Shown here: one piece after another, positions 10,602 through 23,156 of the stretch
Numbering within the stretch: the first letter of the stretch is position 1
Layout: every line of letters starts with the position of its first letter
Origin: Osmia lignaria lignaria
Taxonomy: Eukaryota > Arthropoda > Insecta > Hymenoptera > Megachilidae
Length of the DNA stretch: 64,000 bases
Assembly: GCF_051020975.1 (NCBI RefSeq)
Contig: NW_027478170.1
Location: forward strand, 5,890,001-5,954,000
Direction of reading: 5' to 3'
Notes under the pieces: model-generated
What the model was told of the DNA's origin: nothing
The model's input: only the letters and a program-made list of their open reading frames with translations
Database searches by the model: none
Position numbers and translations under genes: made by a program

Positions 10602-11889
10602 TTGCAGATTTATCTCGAGGGAAGGGGCCTGACGGACATATTTCGAGATATTTCTTCTTCTTGTTGTTCTTCTTCTGCACAGCTAAGCTGGAAGCGGCAT
10701 TTGCGGCTCGCACTGGTGCAGAGTTATCTCAAAGAAAGGGGCCACGGTGTTTCTGTATCTCTATTATGTTGGTGCGGCTTCGGATCTTTTAAATATCTCG
10801 ATATATCTCGAAAACTACGCTTCTGATCAAAAAATATCATAGAACATAAATTGTAGGAAACATAATTCTCTACAAAAAAGGTCTCTTAACATTTTGCCGT
10901 AGCTCGCTTCGTTTCCGAGATATTTGCAGATTTATCTCAAGGGAAGGGGCCTGACGGACATATTTCCACATATTTCTTCTTCTTGTTGTTCTTCTTCTGC
11001 ACAGCTAAGCTGGAAGTGGCATTTGCAGCTCGCAATAGTGCAGAGTTATCTCAAAGAAAGGGGCCACGGTGTTTCTGTATCTCTATTATGTTGGTGCGGC
11101 TTCGGAACTTTTAAATATCTTGATATATCTCGAGAACTACGCATCTGATCAAAAAATATCATAGAACATAAAAAGTAGGAAACTTAATTCTCTACAAAAA
11201 AGGTCTCTTAACATTTTGCCATAGCTCGCTTCGTTTCCGAGATATTTGCAGATTTATCTCGAGGGAAGGGGCCTGACGGACATATTTCGAGATATTTCTT
11301 CTTCTTGTTGTTCTTCTTCTGCACAGCTAAGCTGGAAGCGGCATTTGCGGCTCGCACTAGTGCAGAGTTATCTCAAAGAAAGGGGCCACGGTGTTTCTGT
11401 ATCTCTATTATGTTGGTGCGGCTTCGGAACTTTTAAATATCTTGATATATCTCGAGAACTACGCATCTGATCAAAAAATATCATAGAACATAAAAAGTAG
11501 GAAACTTAATTCTCTACAAAAAAGGTCTCTTAACATTTTGCCATAGCTCGCTTCGTTTCCGAGATATTTGCAGATTTATCTCGAGGGAAGGGGCCTGACG
11601 GACATATTTCGAGATATTTCTTCTTCTTGTTGTTCTTCTTCTGCACAGCTAAGCTGGAAGCGGCATTTGCGGCTCGCACTAGTGCAGAGTTATCTCAAAG
11701 AAAGGGGCCACGGTGTTTCTGTATCTCTATTATGTTGGTGCGGCTTCGGAACTTTTAAATATCTTGATATATCTCGAGAACTACGCATCTGATCGAAAAA
11801 TATCATAGAACATAAAAAGTAGGAAACTTAATTCTCTACAAAAGAGGTCTCTTAACATTTTGCCATAGCTCGCTTCGTTTCCGAGATAT
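10602..11889 (+). repeat. K, P and two K/S chimeric monomers (m33-m36)
   Basis: m33 is K (with 'cactggtgc' in place of 'cactagtgc') and m34 is P. m35 (11,246) and m36 (11,568) begin as K ('tatctcgaggg', 'gcggctcgcactag') but end as plain S ('cggaactttt', 'gcatctgatc'). Each is therefore a chimera, with the switch between about 11,357 and about 11,429 in m35. m36 has the P-like tail 'gatcgaaaaa...caaaagagg', so m36 and the next S are joined as in a P-S step. The adjacent pair looks like a one-monomer duplication. Confidence 0.8.
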
Positions 11890-14787
11890 TTGCAGATTTA
11901 TCTCAAGGGAAGGGGCCTGACGGACATATTTCGAGATATTTCTTCTTCTTGTTGTTCTTCTTCTGCACAGCTAAGCTGGAAGTGGCATTTACAGCTCGCA
12001 ATAGTGCAGAGTTATCTCAAAGAAAGGGGCCACGGTGTTTCTGTATCTCTATTATGTTGATGCGGCTTCGGAACTTTTAAATATCTTGATATATCTCGAG
12101 AACTACGCATCTGAGCAAAAAATATCATAGAACATGAAAAGTAGGAAACTTAATTCTCTACAAAAAAGATCTCTTAACATTTTGCCGTAGCTCTCTTCGT
12201 TTCCGAGATATTTGCAGATATATCTCAAGGGAAGGGGCCTGACGGACATATTTCGAGATATTTCTTCTTCTTGTTGTTCTTCTTCTGCACAGCTAAGCTG
12301 GAAGTGGCATTTGCAGCTCGCAATAGTGCAGAGTTATCTCAAAGAAAGGGGCCACGGTGTTTCTGTATCTCTATTATGTTGGTGCGGCTTCGGAACTTTT
12401 AAATATCTTGATATATCTCGAGAACTACGCATCTGATCAAAAAATATCATAGAACATAAAAAGTAGGAAACTTAATTCTCTACAAAAAAGGTCGCTTAAC
12501 ATTTTGCCATAGCTCGCTTCGTTTCCGAGATATTTGCATATTTATCTCAAGGGAAGGGGCCTGACGGACATATTTCGAGATATTTCTTCTTCTTGTTGTT
12601 CTTCTTCTGCACAGCTAAGCTGGAAGTGGCATTTGCAGCTCGCAATAGTGCAGAGTTATCTCAAAGAAAGGGGCCACGGTGTTTCTGTATCTCTATTATG
12701 TTGGTGCGGCTTCGGAACTTTCAAATATCTTGATATATCTCGAGAACTACGCATCTGATCAAAAAATATCATAGAACATAAAAAGTAGGAATCCTAATTT
12801 TCTACAAAAAAGGTCTCTTAACATTTTGCCATAGCTCGCTTTGTTTCCGAGATATTTGCAGATTTATCTCAAGGGAAGGGGCCAGACGGACATATTTCGA
12901 GATATTTCTTCTTTTTGTTGTTCTTCTTCTGCACAGCTAAGCTGGAAGTGGCATTTGCAGTTCGCAATAGTGCAGAGTTATCTCAAAGACAGGGGCCACG
13001 GTGTTTCTGTATCTCTATTATGTTGGTGCGGCTTCGGAACTTTTAAATATCTTGATATATCTCGAGAACTACGAATCCGATCAAAAAATATCATAGAACA
13101 TAAAAAGTAGGAAACTTAATTCTCTACAAAAAAGGTCTCTTAACATTTTGCCATAGCTCGCTTCGTTTCCGAGATATTTGCAGATATATCTCAAGGGAAG
13201 GGGCCTGACGGACATATTTCGAGACATTTCTTCTTCTTGTTGTTCTTCTTCTGCACAGCTAAGCTGGAAGTGGCATTTACAGCTCGCAATAGTGCAGAGT
13301 TATCTCAAAGAAAGGGGCCACGGTGTTTCTGTATCTCTATTATGTTGGTGCGGCTTCGGAACTTTTAAATATCTTGATATATCTCGAGAACTACGCATCT
13401 GATCAAAAAATATCATAGAACATGAAAAGTAGGAAACTTAATTCTCTACAAAAAAGGTCTCCGAACATTTTGCCATAGCTCTCTTCGTTTCCGAGATATT
13501 TGCAGATTTATCTCAAGGGAAGGGGCCTGACGGACATATTTCCACATATTTCTTCTTCTTGTTGTTCTTCTTCTGCACAGCTAAGCTGGAAGTGGCATTT
13601 GCAGCTCGCAATAGTGCAGAGTTATCTCAAAGAAAGGGGCCACGGTGTTTCTGTATCTCTATTATGTTGGTGCGGCTTCGGAACTTTTAAATATCTTGAT
13701 ATATCTCGAGAACTACGCATCTGATCGAAAAATATCATAGAACATAAAAAGTAGGAAACTTAATTCTCTACAAAAGAGGTCTCTTAACATTTTGCCATAG
13801 CTCGCTTCGTTTCCGAGATATTTGCAGATTTATCTCAAGGGAAGGGGCCTGACGGACATATTTCGAGATATTTCTTCTTCTTGTTGTTCTTCTTCTGCAC
13901 AGCTAAGCTGGAAGTGGCATTTACAGCTCGCAATAGTGCAGAGTTATCTCAAAGATAGGGGCCACGGTGTTTCTGTATCTCTATTATGTTGGTGCGGCTT
14001 CGGAACTTTTGAATATCTTGATATATCTCGAGAACTACGCATCTGAGCAAAAAATATCATAGAACATGAAAAGTAGGAAACTTAATTCTCTACAAAAAAG
14101 ATCTCTTAACATTTTGCCGTAGCTCTCTTCGTTTCCGAGATATTTGCAGATATATCTCAAGGGAAGGGGCCTGACGGACATATTTCGAGATATTTCTTCT
14201 TCTTGTTGTTCTTCTTCTGCACAGCTAAGCTGGAAGTGGCATTTGCCGCTCGCAATAGTGCAGAGTTATCTCAAAGAAAGGGGCCACGGTGTTTCTGTAT
14301 CTCTATTATGTTGGTGCGGCTTCGGAACTTTTAAATATCTTGATATATCTCGAGAACTACGCATCTGATCAAAAAATATCATAGAACATAAAAAGTAGGA
14401 AACTTAATTCTCTACAAAAAAGGTCGCTTAACATTTTGCCATAGCTCGCTTCGTTTCCGAGATATTTGCATATTTATCTCAAGGGAAGGGGCCTGACGGA
14501 CATATTTCCAGATACTTCTTCTTCTTGTTGTTCTTCTTCTGCACAGCTAAGCTGGAAGTGGCATTTGCCGCTCGCAATAGTGCAGAGTTATCTCAAAGAA
14601 AGGGGCCACGGTGTTTCTGTATCTCTATTATGTTGGTGCGGCTTCGGAACTTTCAAATATCTTGATATATCTCGAGAACTACGCATCTGATCAAAAAATA
14701 TCATAGAACATAAAAAGTAGGAAACCTAATTTTCTACAAAAAAGGTCTCTTAACATTTTGCCATAGCTCGCTTCGTTTCCGAGATAT
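11890..14787 (+). repeat. Decaying 10-mer segments (m37-m45)
   Basis: The order is S S H Q S, then P S S H. The first part fits positions 2, 3, 7, 8 and 9 of the 10-mer with one S-H-Q trimer missing. V is absent: m41 ends with the usual pre-V linker 'tctccgaac' but is followed by P; that switch lies between 13,482 and 13,543. Individual changes accumulate here: 'tgttgatgcgg' (12,060) in m37, 'gaatccgatc' in m40, 'gagacatttc' in m41, 'aaagatagg' and 'tttgaatatc' in m43, 'tttgccgctcgc' in m44 and m45, 'cagatacttc' in m45. This is the right-hand fade-out of the left family. Confidence 0.8.
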
Positions 14788-17039
14788 TTGCAGATTTATC
14801 TCAAGGGAAGGGGCCTGACGGACATATTTCGAGATATTTCTTCTTCTTGTTGTTCTTCTTCTGCACAGCTAAGCTGGAAGTGGCATTTGCAGCGCGCAAT
14901 AGTGCAGAGTTATCTCAAAGAGAGGGGCCACGGTGTTTCTGTATCTATTATGTTGGTGCGGCTTCGGAACTTTTAAATATCTTGATATATCTCGAGAACT
15001 ACGCCTCTGATCGAAAAATATCATAGAACATAAAAAGTAGGAAACTTAATTCTCTACAAAAAAGGTCTCTCAACATTTTGCCATAGCTCGCTTCGTTTCC
15101 GAGATATTTGCAGATTTATCTCAAGGGAAGGGGCCTGACGGACATATTTCGAGATATTTCTTCTTCTTGTTGTTCTTCTTCTGCACAGCTAAGCTGGAAG
15201 TGGCATTTGCAGCTCGCAATAGTGCAGAGTTATCGCAAAGAAAGGGGCCACGGTGTTTCTGTATCTCTATCATGTTGGTGCGGCTTCGGAACTTTTAAAT
15301 ATCTTGATGTATCTCGAGAACTACGCATCTGATCAAAAAATATCATAGAACATAAAAAGTAGGAAACCTAATTTTCTACAAAAAAGGTCTCTTAACATTT
15401 TGCCATAGCTCGCTTCGTTTCCGAGATATTTGCAGATTTATCTCAAGGGAAGGGGCCTGACGGACATATTTCGAGATATTTCTTCTTCTTGTTGTTCTTC
15501 TTCTGCACAGCTAAGCTGGAAGTGGCATTTGCAGCGCGCAATAGTGCAGAGTTATCTCAAAGAAACGGGCCACGGTGTTTCTGTATCTCTATTATGTTGG
15601 TGCGGCTTCGGAACTTTTAAATATCTTGATATATCTCGAGAACTACGCATCTGATCAAAAAATATCATAGAACATAAAAAGTAGGAAACTTAATTCTCTA
15701 CAAAAAAGGTCTTTTAACGTTTTGCAATAGCTCGCTTCGTTTCCAAGATATTTGCAGATTTATCTCAAGGGAAGGGTCCTGACGGACATATTTCGAGATA
15801 TTTCTTCTTCTTGTTGTTCTTCTTCTGCACAGCTAAGCTGGAAGTGGCATTTGCAGCTCGCAATAGTGCAGAGTTATCTCAAAGAAAGGGGCCACGGTGT
15901 TTCTGTATCTCTATTATGTTGGTGCGGCTTCGGAACGTTTAAATATCTTGATATATCTCGAGAACTACGCATCTGATCAAAAAATATCATAGAACATAAA
16001 AAGTAGGAAACCTAATTTTCTACAAAAAAGGTCTCTTAACATTTTGCCGTAGCTCGCTTCGTTTCCGAGATATTTGCAGATTTATCTCAAGGGAAGGGGC
16101 CTGACGGACATATTTCGAGATATTTCTTCTTCTTGTTGTTCTTCTTCTGCACAGCTAAACTGGAAGTGGCATTTCCAGCTCGCAATCGTGCAGAGTTATC
16201 TCAAAGAGAGGGGCCACGGTGTTTCTGTATCTCTATTATGTTGGTGCGGCTTCGGAACTTTTAAATATCTTGATATATCTCGAGAACTACGCCTCTGATC
16301 GAAAAATATCATAGAACATAAAAAGTAGGAAACTTAATTCTCTACAAAAAAGGTCTCTTAACATTTTGCCATAGCTCGCTTCGTTTCCGAGATATTTGCA
16401 GATTTATCTCAAGGGAAGGGGCCCGACGGACATATTTCGAGATATTTCTTCTTCTTGTTATTCTTCTTCTGCACAGCTAAGCTGGAAGTGGCATTTGCAG
16501 CTCGCAATAGTGCAGAGTTATCTCAAAGAAAGGGGCCACGGTGTTTCTGTATCTCTATTATGTTGGTGCGGCTTCGGAACTTTTAAATATCTTGATATAT
16601 CTCGAGAACTACGCATCTGATCAAAAAATATCGTAGAACATAAAAAGTAGGAAACTTAATTCTCTACAAATAAGGTCTCTAAACATTTTGCCATAGCTCG
16701 CTTGGTTTCCGAGATATTTGCAGATTTATCTCAAGGGAAGGGGCCTGACGGACATATTTCGAGATATTCCTTCTTCTTGTTGTTCTTCTTCTGCACAGCT
16801 AAGCTGGAAGTGGCATTTGCAGCTCGCAATAGTGCAGAGTTACCTCAAAGAAAGGGGCCACGGTGTTTCTGTATCTCTATTATGTTGGTGCCGCTTCGGA
16901 ACTTTTAAATATCAGGATATATCTCGAGAACTACGCATCTGATCAAAAAATATCATAGAACATAAAAAGTAGGAAACTTAATTCTCTACAAAAATGGTCT
17001 CTTAACATTTTGCCATAGCTCGCTTCGTTTCCGAGATAT
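14788..17039 (+). repeat. Unordered run of individually mutated monomers (m46-m52)
   Basis: Seven monomers with no repeated order among themselves. m46 lacks 2 bp ('gtatctattatg') and is 320 bp long. m46 and m50 share 'aaagagagg' and 'cgcctctgatcg'. m47 has 'tatcgcaaag' and 'tctatcatg'; m48 'agaaacggg' and the tail 'cttttaacgttttgc'; m49 'tttccaagat' and 'agggtcc'; m51 'ggcccgacgg', 'cttgttattc' and the first 'caaataagg...ctctaaac' tail; m52 the first 'gttacctc', 'tgccgcttcgg' and 'atcaggat'. Several marks later fixed in the central 7-mer first appear here, so this run may sample the pool from which the central families grew. Confidence 0.75.
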
Positions 17040-18327
17040 TTGCAGATTTATCTCAAGGGAAGGGGCCTGACGGACATATTTCGAGATATTTCTTTTTCTT
17101 GTTGTTCTTCTTCTGCACAGCTAAGCTGGAAGTGGCATTTGCAGCGCGCAATAGTGCAGAGTTATCTCAAAGAAAGGGGCCACGGTGTTTCTGTATCTCT
17201 ATTATGTTGGTGCGGCTTCGGAACTTTTAAATATCTTGATATATCTCGAGAACTACGCATCTGTTCAAAAAATATCATAGAACATAAAAAGTAGGAATCC
17301 TAATTTCCTACAAAAAAGGTCTCTTAACATTTTGCCGTAGCTCGCTTCGTTTCCGAGATATTTGCAGATTTATCTCAAGGGAAGGGGCCTGACGGACATA
17401 TTTCCAGATATTTCTTCTTCTTGTTGTTCTTCTTCTGCACAGCTAAGCTGGAAGTGGCATTTGCAGCTCGCAATAGTGCAGAGTTATCGCAAAGAAAGGG
17501 GCCACGGTGTTTCTGTATCTCTATTATGTTGGTGCGGCTTCGGAACTTTTAAATATCTTGATATATCTCGAGAACTACGCATCTGATCAAAAAATATCAT
17601 AGATCATAAAAAGTAGGAAACGTAATTTTCTACAAAAAAGGTCTCTTAACATTTTGCCGTAGCTCGCTTCGTTTCCGAGATATTTGCAGATTTATCTCAA
17701 GGGAAGGGGCCTGACGGACATATTTCCAGATATTTCTTCTTCTTGTTGTTCTTCTTCTGCACAGCTAAGCTGGAAGTGGCATTTGCAGCTCGCAATAGTG
17801 CAGAGTTATCTCAAAGAAAGGGGCCACGGTGTTTCTGTATCTCTATTATGTTGGTGCGGCTTCGGAACTTTTAAATATCTTGATATATCTCGAGAACTAC
17901 GCATCTGATCAAAAAATATCGTAGAACATAAAAAGTAGGAAACTTAATTCTCTACAAATAAGGTCTCTTAACATTTTGCGATAGCTCGCTTGGTTTCCGA
18001 GATATTTGCAGATTTATCTCAAGGGAAGGGGCCTGACGGACATATTTCGAGATATTTCTTCTTCTTGTTGTTCTTCTTCTGCACAGCTAAGCTGGAAGTG
18101 GCATTTGCAGCTCGCAATAGTGCAGAGTTACCTCAAAGAAAGGGGCCACGGTGTTTCTGTATCTCTATTATGTTGGTGCGGCTTCGGAACTTTTAAATAT
18201 CTTGATATATCTCGAGAACTACGCATCTGATCAAAAAATATCATAGAACATAGAAAGTAGGAAACTTAATTCTCTACAAAAAAGGTCTCTTAACATTTTG
18301 CCATAGCTCGCTTCGTTTCCGAGATAT
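17040..18327 (+). repeat. A B C D tetramer (m53-m56)
   Basis: First ordered group of the middle family. A has 'tctttttcttg', 'gcagcgcgc' and 'catctgttca' with an 'aatcct' tail. B has 'tttccagat' and 'tatcgcaaag' with an 'agatcataaaa' tail. C has 'tttccagat' with a 'tatcgtag...caaataagg' tail. D is introduced by 'gcgatagctcgcttggtttcc' and has 'gttacctc' and the tail mark 'catagaaag'. The C D A B order, including 'catagaaag', returns 5,473 bp further on (23,157-24,444). Confidence 0.82.
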
Positions 18328-21300
18328 TTGCAGATTTATCTCAAGGGAAGGGGCCTGACGGACATATTTCGAGATATTTCTTTTTCTTGTTGTTCTTCTT
18401 CTGCACAGCTAAGCTGGAAGTGGCATTTGCAGCGCGCAATAGTGCAGAGTTATCTCAAAGAAAGGGGCCACGGTGTTTCTGTATCTCTATTATGTTGGTG
18501 CGGCTTCGGAACTTTTAAATATCTTGATATATCTCGAGAACTACGCATCTGTTCAAAAAATATCATAGAACATAAAAAGTAGGAATCCTAATTTTCTACA
18601 AAAAAGGTCTCTTAACATTTTGCCGTAGCTCGCTTCGTTTCCGAGATATTTGCAGATTTATCTCAAGGGAAGGGGCCTGACGGACATATTTCCAGATATT
18701 TCTTCTTCTTGTTGTTCTTCTTCTGCACAGCTAAGCTGGAAGTGGCATTTGCAGCTCGCAATAGTGCAGAGTTATCGCAAAGAAAGGGGCCACGGTGTTT
18801 CTGTATCTCTATTATGTTGGTGCGGCTTCGGAACTTTTAAATATCTTGATATATCTCGAGAACTACGCATCTGATCAAAAAATATCATAGAACATAAAAA
18901 ATAGGAAACCTAATTTTCTACAAAAAAGGTCTCTTAACATTTTGCCGTAGCTCGCTTCGTTTCCGAGATATTTGCAGATTTATCTCAAGGGAAGGGGCCT
19001 GACGGACATATTTCGAGATATTTCTTCTTCTTGTTGTTCTTCTTCTGCACAGCTAAGCTGGAAGTGGCATTTGCAGCTCGCAATAGTGCAGAGTTACCTC
19101 AAAGAAAGGGGCCACGGTGTTTCTGTATCTCTATTATGTTGGTGCGGCTTCGGAACTTTTAAATATCTTGATATATCTCGAGAACTACGCATCTGATCAA
19201 AAAATATCATAGAACATAAAAAGTAGGAAACTTAATTCTCTACAAAAAAGGTCTCTTAACATTTTGCCATAGCTCGCTTCGTTTCCGAGATATTTGCAGA
19301 TTTATCTCAAGGGAAGGGGCCTGACGGACATATTTCGAGATATTTCTTTTTCTTGTTGTTCTTCTTCTGCACAGCTAAGCTGGAAGTGGCATTTGCAGCG
19401 CGCAATAGTGCAGAGTTATCTCAAAGAAAGGGGCCACGGTGTTTCTGTATCTCTATTATGTTGGTGCGGCTTCGGAACTTTTAAATATCTTGATATGTCT
19501 CGAGAACTACGCATCTGTTCAAAAAATATCATAGAACATAAAAAGTAGGAATCCTAATTTTCTACAAAAAAGGTCTCTTAACATTTTGCCGTAGCTCGCT
19601 TCGTTTCCGAGATATTTGCAGATTTATCTCAAGGGAAGGGGCCTGACGGACATATTTCCAGATATTTCTTCTTCTTGTTGTTCTTCTTCTGCACAGCTAA
19701 GCTGGAAGTGGCATTTGCAGCTCGCAATAGTGCAGAGTTATCGCAAAGAAAGGGGCCACGGTGTTTCTGTATCTCTATTATGTTGGTGCGGCTTCGGAAC
19801 TTTTAAATATCTTGATATATCTCGAGAACTACGCATCTGATCAAAAAATATCATAGATCATAAAAAGTAGGAAACGTAATTTTCTACAAAAAAGGTCTCT
19901 TAACATTTTGCCGTAGCTCGCTTCGTTTCCGAGATATTTGCAGATTTATCTCAAGGGAAGGGGCCTGACGGACATATTTCCAGATATTTCTTCTTCTTGT
20001 TGTTCTTCTTCTGCACAGCTAAGCTGGAAGTGGCATTTGCAGCTCGCAATAGTGCAGAGTTATCTCAAAGAAAGGGGCCACGGTGTTTCTGTATCTCTAT
20101 TATGTTGGTGCGGCTTCGGAACTTTTAAATATCTTGATATATCTCGAGAACTACGCATCTGATCAAAAAATATCGTAGAACATAAAAAGTAGGAAACTTA
20201 ATTCTCTACAAATAAGGTCTCTTAACATTTTGCGATAGCTCGCTTGGTTTCCGAGATATTTGCAGATTTATCTCAAGGGAAGGGGCCTGACGGACATATT
20301 TCGAGATATTTCTTCTTCTTGTTGTTCTTCTTCTGCACAGCTAAGCTGGAAGTGGCATTTGCAGCGCGCAATAGTGCAGAGTTATCTCAAAGAAAGGGGC
20401 CACGGTGTTTCTGTATCTCTATTATGTTGGTGCGGCTTCGGAACTTTTAAATATCTTGATATATCTCGAGAACTACGCATCTGTTCAAAAAATATCATAG
20501 AACATAAAAAGTAGGAATCCTAATTTTCTACAAAAAAGGTCTCTTAACATTTTGCCGTAGCTCGCTTCGTTTCCGAGATATTTGCAGATTTATCTCAAGG
20601 GAAGGGGCCTGACGGACATATTTCCAGATATTTCTTCTTCTTGTTGTTCTTCTTCTGCACAGCTAAGCTGGAAGTGGCATTTGCAGCTCGCAATAGTGCA
20701 GAGTTATCGCAAAGAAAGGGGCCACGGTGTTTCTGTATCTCTATTATGTTGGTGCGGCTTCGGAACTTTTAAATATCTTGATATATCTCGAGAACTACGC
20801 ATCTGATCAAAAAATATCATAGATCATAAAAAGTAGGAAACGTAATTTTCTACAAAAAAGGTCTCTTAACATTTTGCCGTAGCTCGCTTCGTTTCCGAGA
20901 TATTTGCAGATTTATCTCAAGGGAAGGGGCCTGACGGACATATTTCCAGATATTTCTTCTTCTTGTTGTTCTTCTTCTGCACAGCTAAGCTGGAAGTGGC
21001 ATTTGCAGCTCGCAATAGTGCAGAGTTATCTCAAAGAAAGGGGCCACGGTGTTTCTGTATCTCTATTATGTTGGTGCGGCTTCGGAACTTTTAAATATCT
21101 TGATATATCTCGAGAACTACGCATCTGATCAAAAAATATCGTAGAACATAAAAAGTAGGAAACTTAATTCTCTACAAATAAGGTCTCTTAACATTTTGCC
21201 ATAGCTCGCTTCGTTTCCGAGATATTTGCAGATTTATCTCAAGGGAAGGGGCCTGACGGACATATTTCGAGATATTTCTTTTTCTTGTTGTTCTTCTTCT

Positions 21301-23156
21301 GCACAGCTAAGCTGGAAGTGGCATTTGCAGCGCGCAATAGTGCAGAGTTATCTCAAAGAAAGGGGCCACGGTGTTTCTGTATCTCTATTATGTTGGTGCG
21401 GCTTCGGAACTTTTAAATATCTTGATATATCTCGAGAACTACGCATCTGTTCAAAAAATATCATAGAACATAAAAAGTAGGAATCCTAATTTTCTACAAA
21501 AAAGGTCTCTTAACATTTTGCCGTAGCTCGCTTCGTTTCCGAGATATTTGCAGATTTATCTCAAGGGAAGGGGCCTGACGGACATATTTCCAGATATTTC
21601 TTCTTCTTGTTGTTCTTCTTCTGCACAGCTAAGCTGGAAGTGGCATTTGCAGCTCGCAATAGTGCAGAGTTATCGCAAAGAAAGGGGCCACGGTGTTTCT
21701 GTATCTCTATTATGTTGGTGCGGCTTCGGAACTTTTAAATATCTTGATATATCTCGAGAACTACGCATCTGATCAAAAAATATCATAGAACATAAAAAAT
21801 AGGAAACCTAATTTTCTACAAAAAAGGTCTCTTAACATTTTGCCGTAGCTCGCTTCGTTTCCGAGATATTTGCAGATTTATCTCAAGGGAAGGGGCCTGA
21901 CGGACATATTTCGAGATATTTCTTCTTCTTGTTGTTCTTCTTCTGCACAGCTAAGCTGGAAGTGGCATTTGCAGCTCGCAATAGTGCAGAGTTACCTCAA
22001 AGAAAGGGGCCACGGTGTTTCTGTATCTCTATTATGTTGGTGCGGCTTCGGAACTTTTAAATATCTTGATATATCTCGAGAACTACGCATCTGATCAAAA
22101 AATATCATAGAACATAAAAAGTAGGAAACTTAATTCTCTACAAAAAAGGTCTCTTAACATTTTGCCATAGCTCGCTTCGTTTCCGAGATATTTGCAGATT
22201 TATCTCAAGGGAAGGGGCCTGACGGACATATTTCGAGATATTTCTTTTTCTTGTTGTTCTTCTTCTGCACAGCTAAGCTGGAAGTGGCATTTGCAGCGCG
22301 CAATAGTGCAGAGTTATCTCAAAGAAAGGGGCCACGGTGTTTCTGTATCTCTATAATGTTGGTGCGGCTTCGGAACTTTTAAATATCTTGATATGTCTCG
22401 AGAACTACGCATCTGTTCAAAAAATATCATAGAACATAAAAAGTAGGAATCCTAATTTTCTACAAAAAAGGTCTCTTAACATTTTGCCGTAGCTCGCTTC
22501 GTTTCCGAGATATTTGCAGATTTATCTCAAGGGAAGGGGCCTGACGGACATATTTCCAGATATTTCTTCTTCTTGTTGTTCTTCTTCTGCACAGCTAAGC
22601 TGGAAGTGGCATTTGCAGCTCGCAATAGTGCAGAGTTATCGCAAAGAAAGGGGCCACGGTGTTTCTGTATCTCTATTATGTTGGTGCGGCTTCGGAACTT
22701 TTAAATATCTTGATATATCTCGAGAACTACGCATCTGATCAAAAAATATCATAGATCATAAAAAGTAGGAAACCTAATTTTCTACAAAAAAGGTCTCTTA
22801 ACATTTTGCCGTAGCTCGCTTCGTTTCCGAGATATTTGCAGATTTATCTCAAGGGAAGGGAATGACGGACATATTTCGAGATATTTCTTCTTCTTGTTGT
22901 TCTTCTTCTGCACAGCTAAGCTGGAAGTGGCATTTGCAGCTCGCAATAGTGCAGAGTTACCTCAAAGAAAGGGGCCACGGTGTTTCTGTATCACTATTAT
23001 GTTGGTGCCGCTTCGGAACTTTTAAATATCAGGATATATCTCGAGAACTACGCATCTGATCAAAAAATATCATAGAACATAAAAAGTAGGAATCCTAATT
23101 TTCTACAAAAAAGGTCTCTTAACATTTTGCCGTAGCTCGCTTCGTTTCCGAGATAT
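18328..23156 (+). repeat. Five 966-bp trimers, A-B-(U/C/X) series (m57-m71)
   Basis: Fifteen monomers read as five trimers: A B U, A' B C, D/A B C, A B U, A' B and an X-like outlier. A' carries 'gatatgtctcgag' (near 19,494 and 22,392). The B-to-U linker 'aaaaaataggaaacc' also recurs. The first nine monomers (18,328-21,225) form a 9-mer of 2,898 bp, of which the next five (21,226-22,835) are a second, incomplete copy. D/A at 20,260 is a hybrid: the D lead-in 'cttggtttcc' joined to an A body with 'gcagcgcgc' and 'ctgttca'. A B monomers keep 'tttccagat' plus 'tatcgcaaag' throughout. Confidence 0.85.
22836..23156 (+). repeat. Outlier monomer m71, 321 bp
   Basis: Where other monomers read 'ggaaggggcctgacgg', this one reads 'ggaagggaatgacgg': one base shorter, with substitutions that create an ATG at 22,862. 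The rest is X-like ('gttacctc', 'tgccgcttcgg', 'atcaggat') with a private 'tatcactatt'. The ATG opens a 65-codon frame, but it is a single chance event in the array and I do not call it a gene. Confidence 0.8.

Noticed and set aside
16702..16908. Second overlapping open frame of 68 codons in D-type and some right-edge monomers
   Set aside because: It exists only because 'gcttcg' became 'gcttgg', creating a TTG at the start. It lies over the same repeat in another frame and has no independent support.
22862..23059. ATG-started 65-codon frame in m71
   Set aside because: The ATG comes from a private rearrangement of the 'ggggcctg' core in one monomer; everything downstream is normal satellite.
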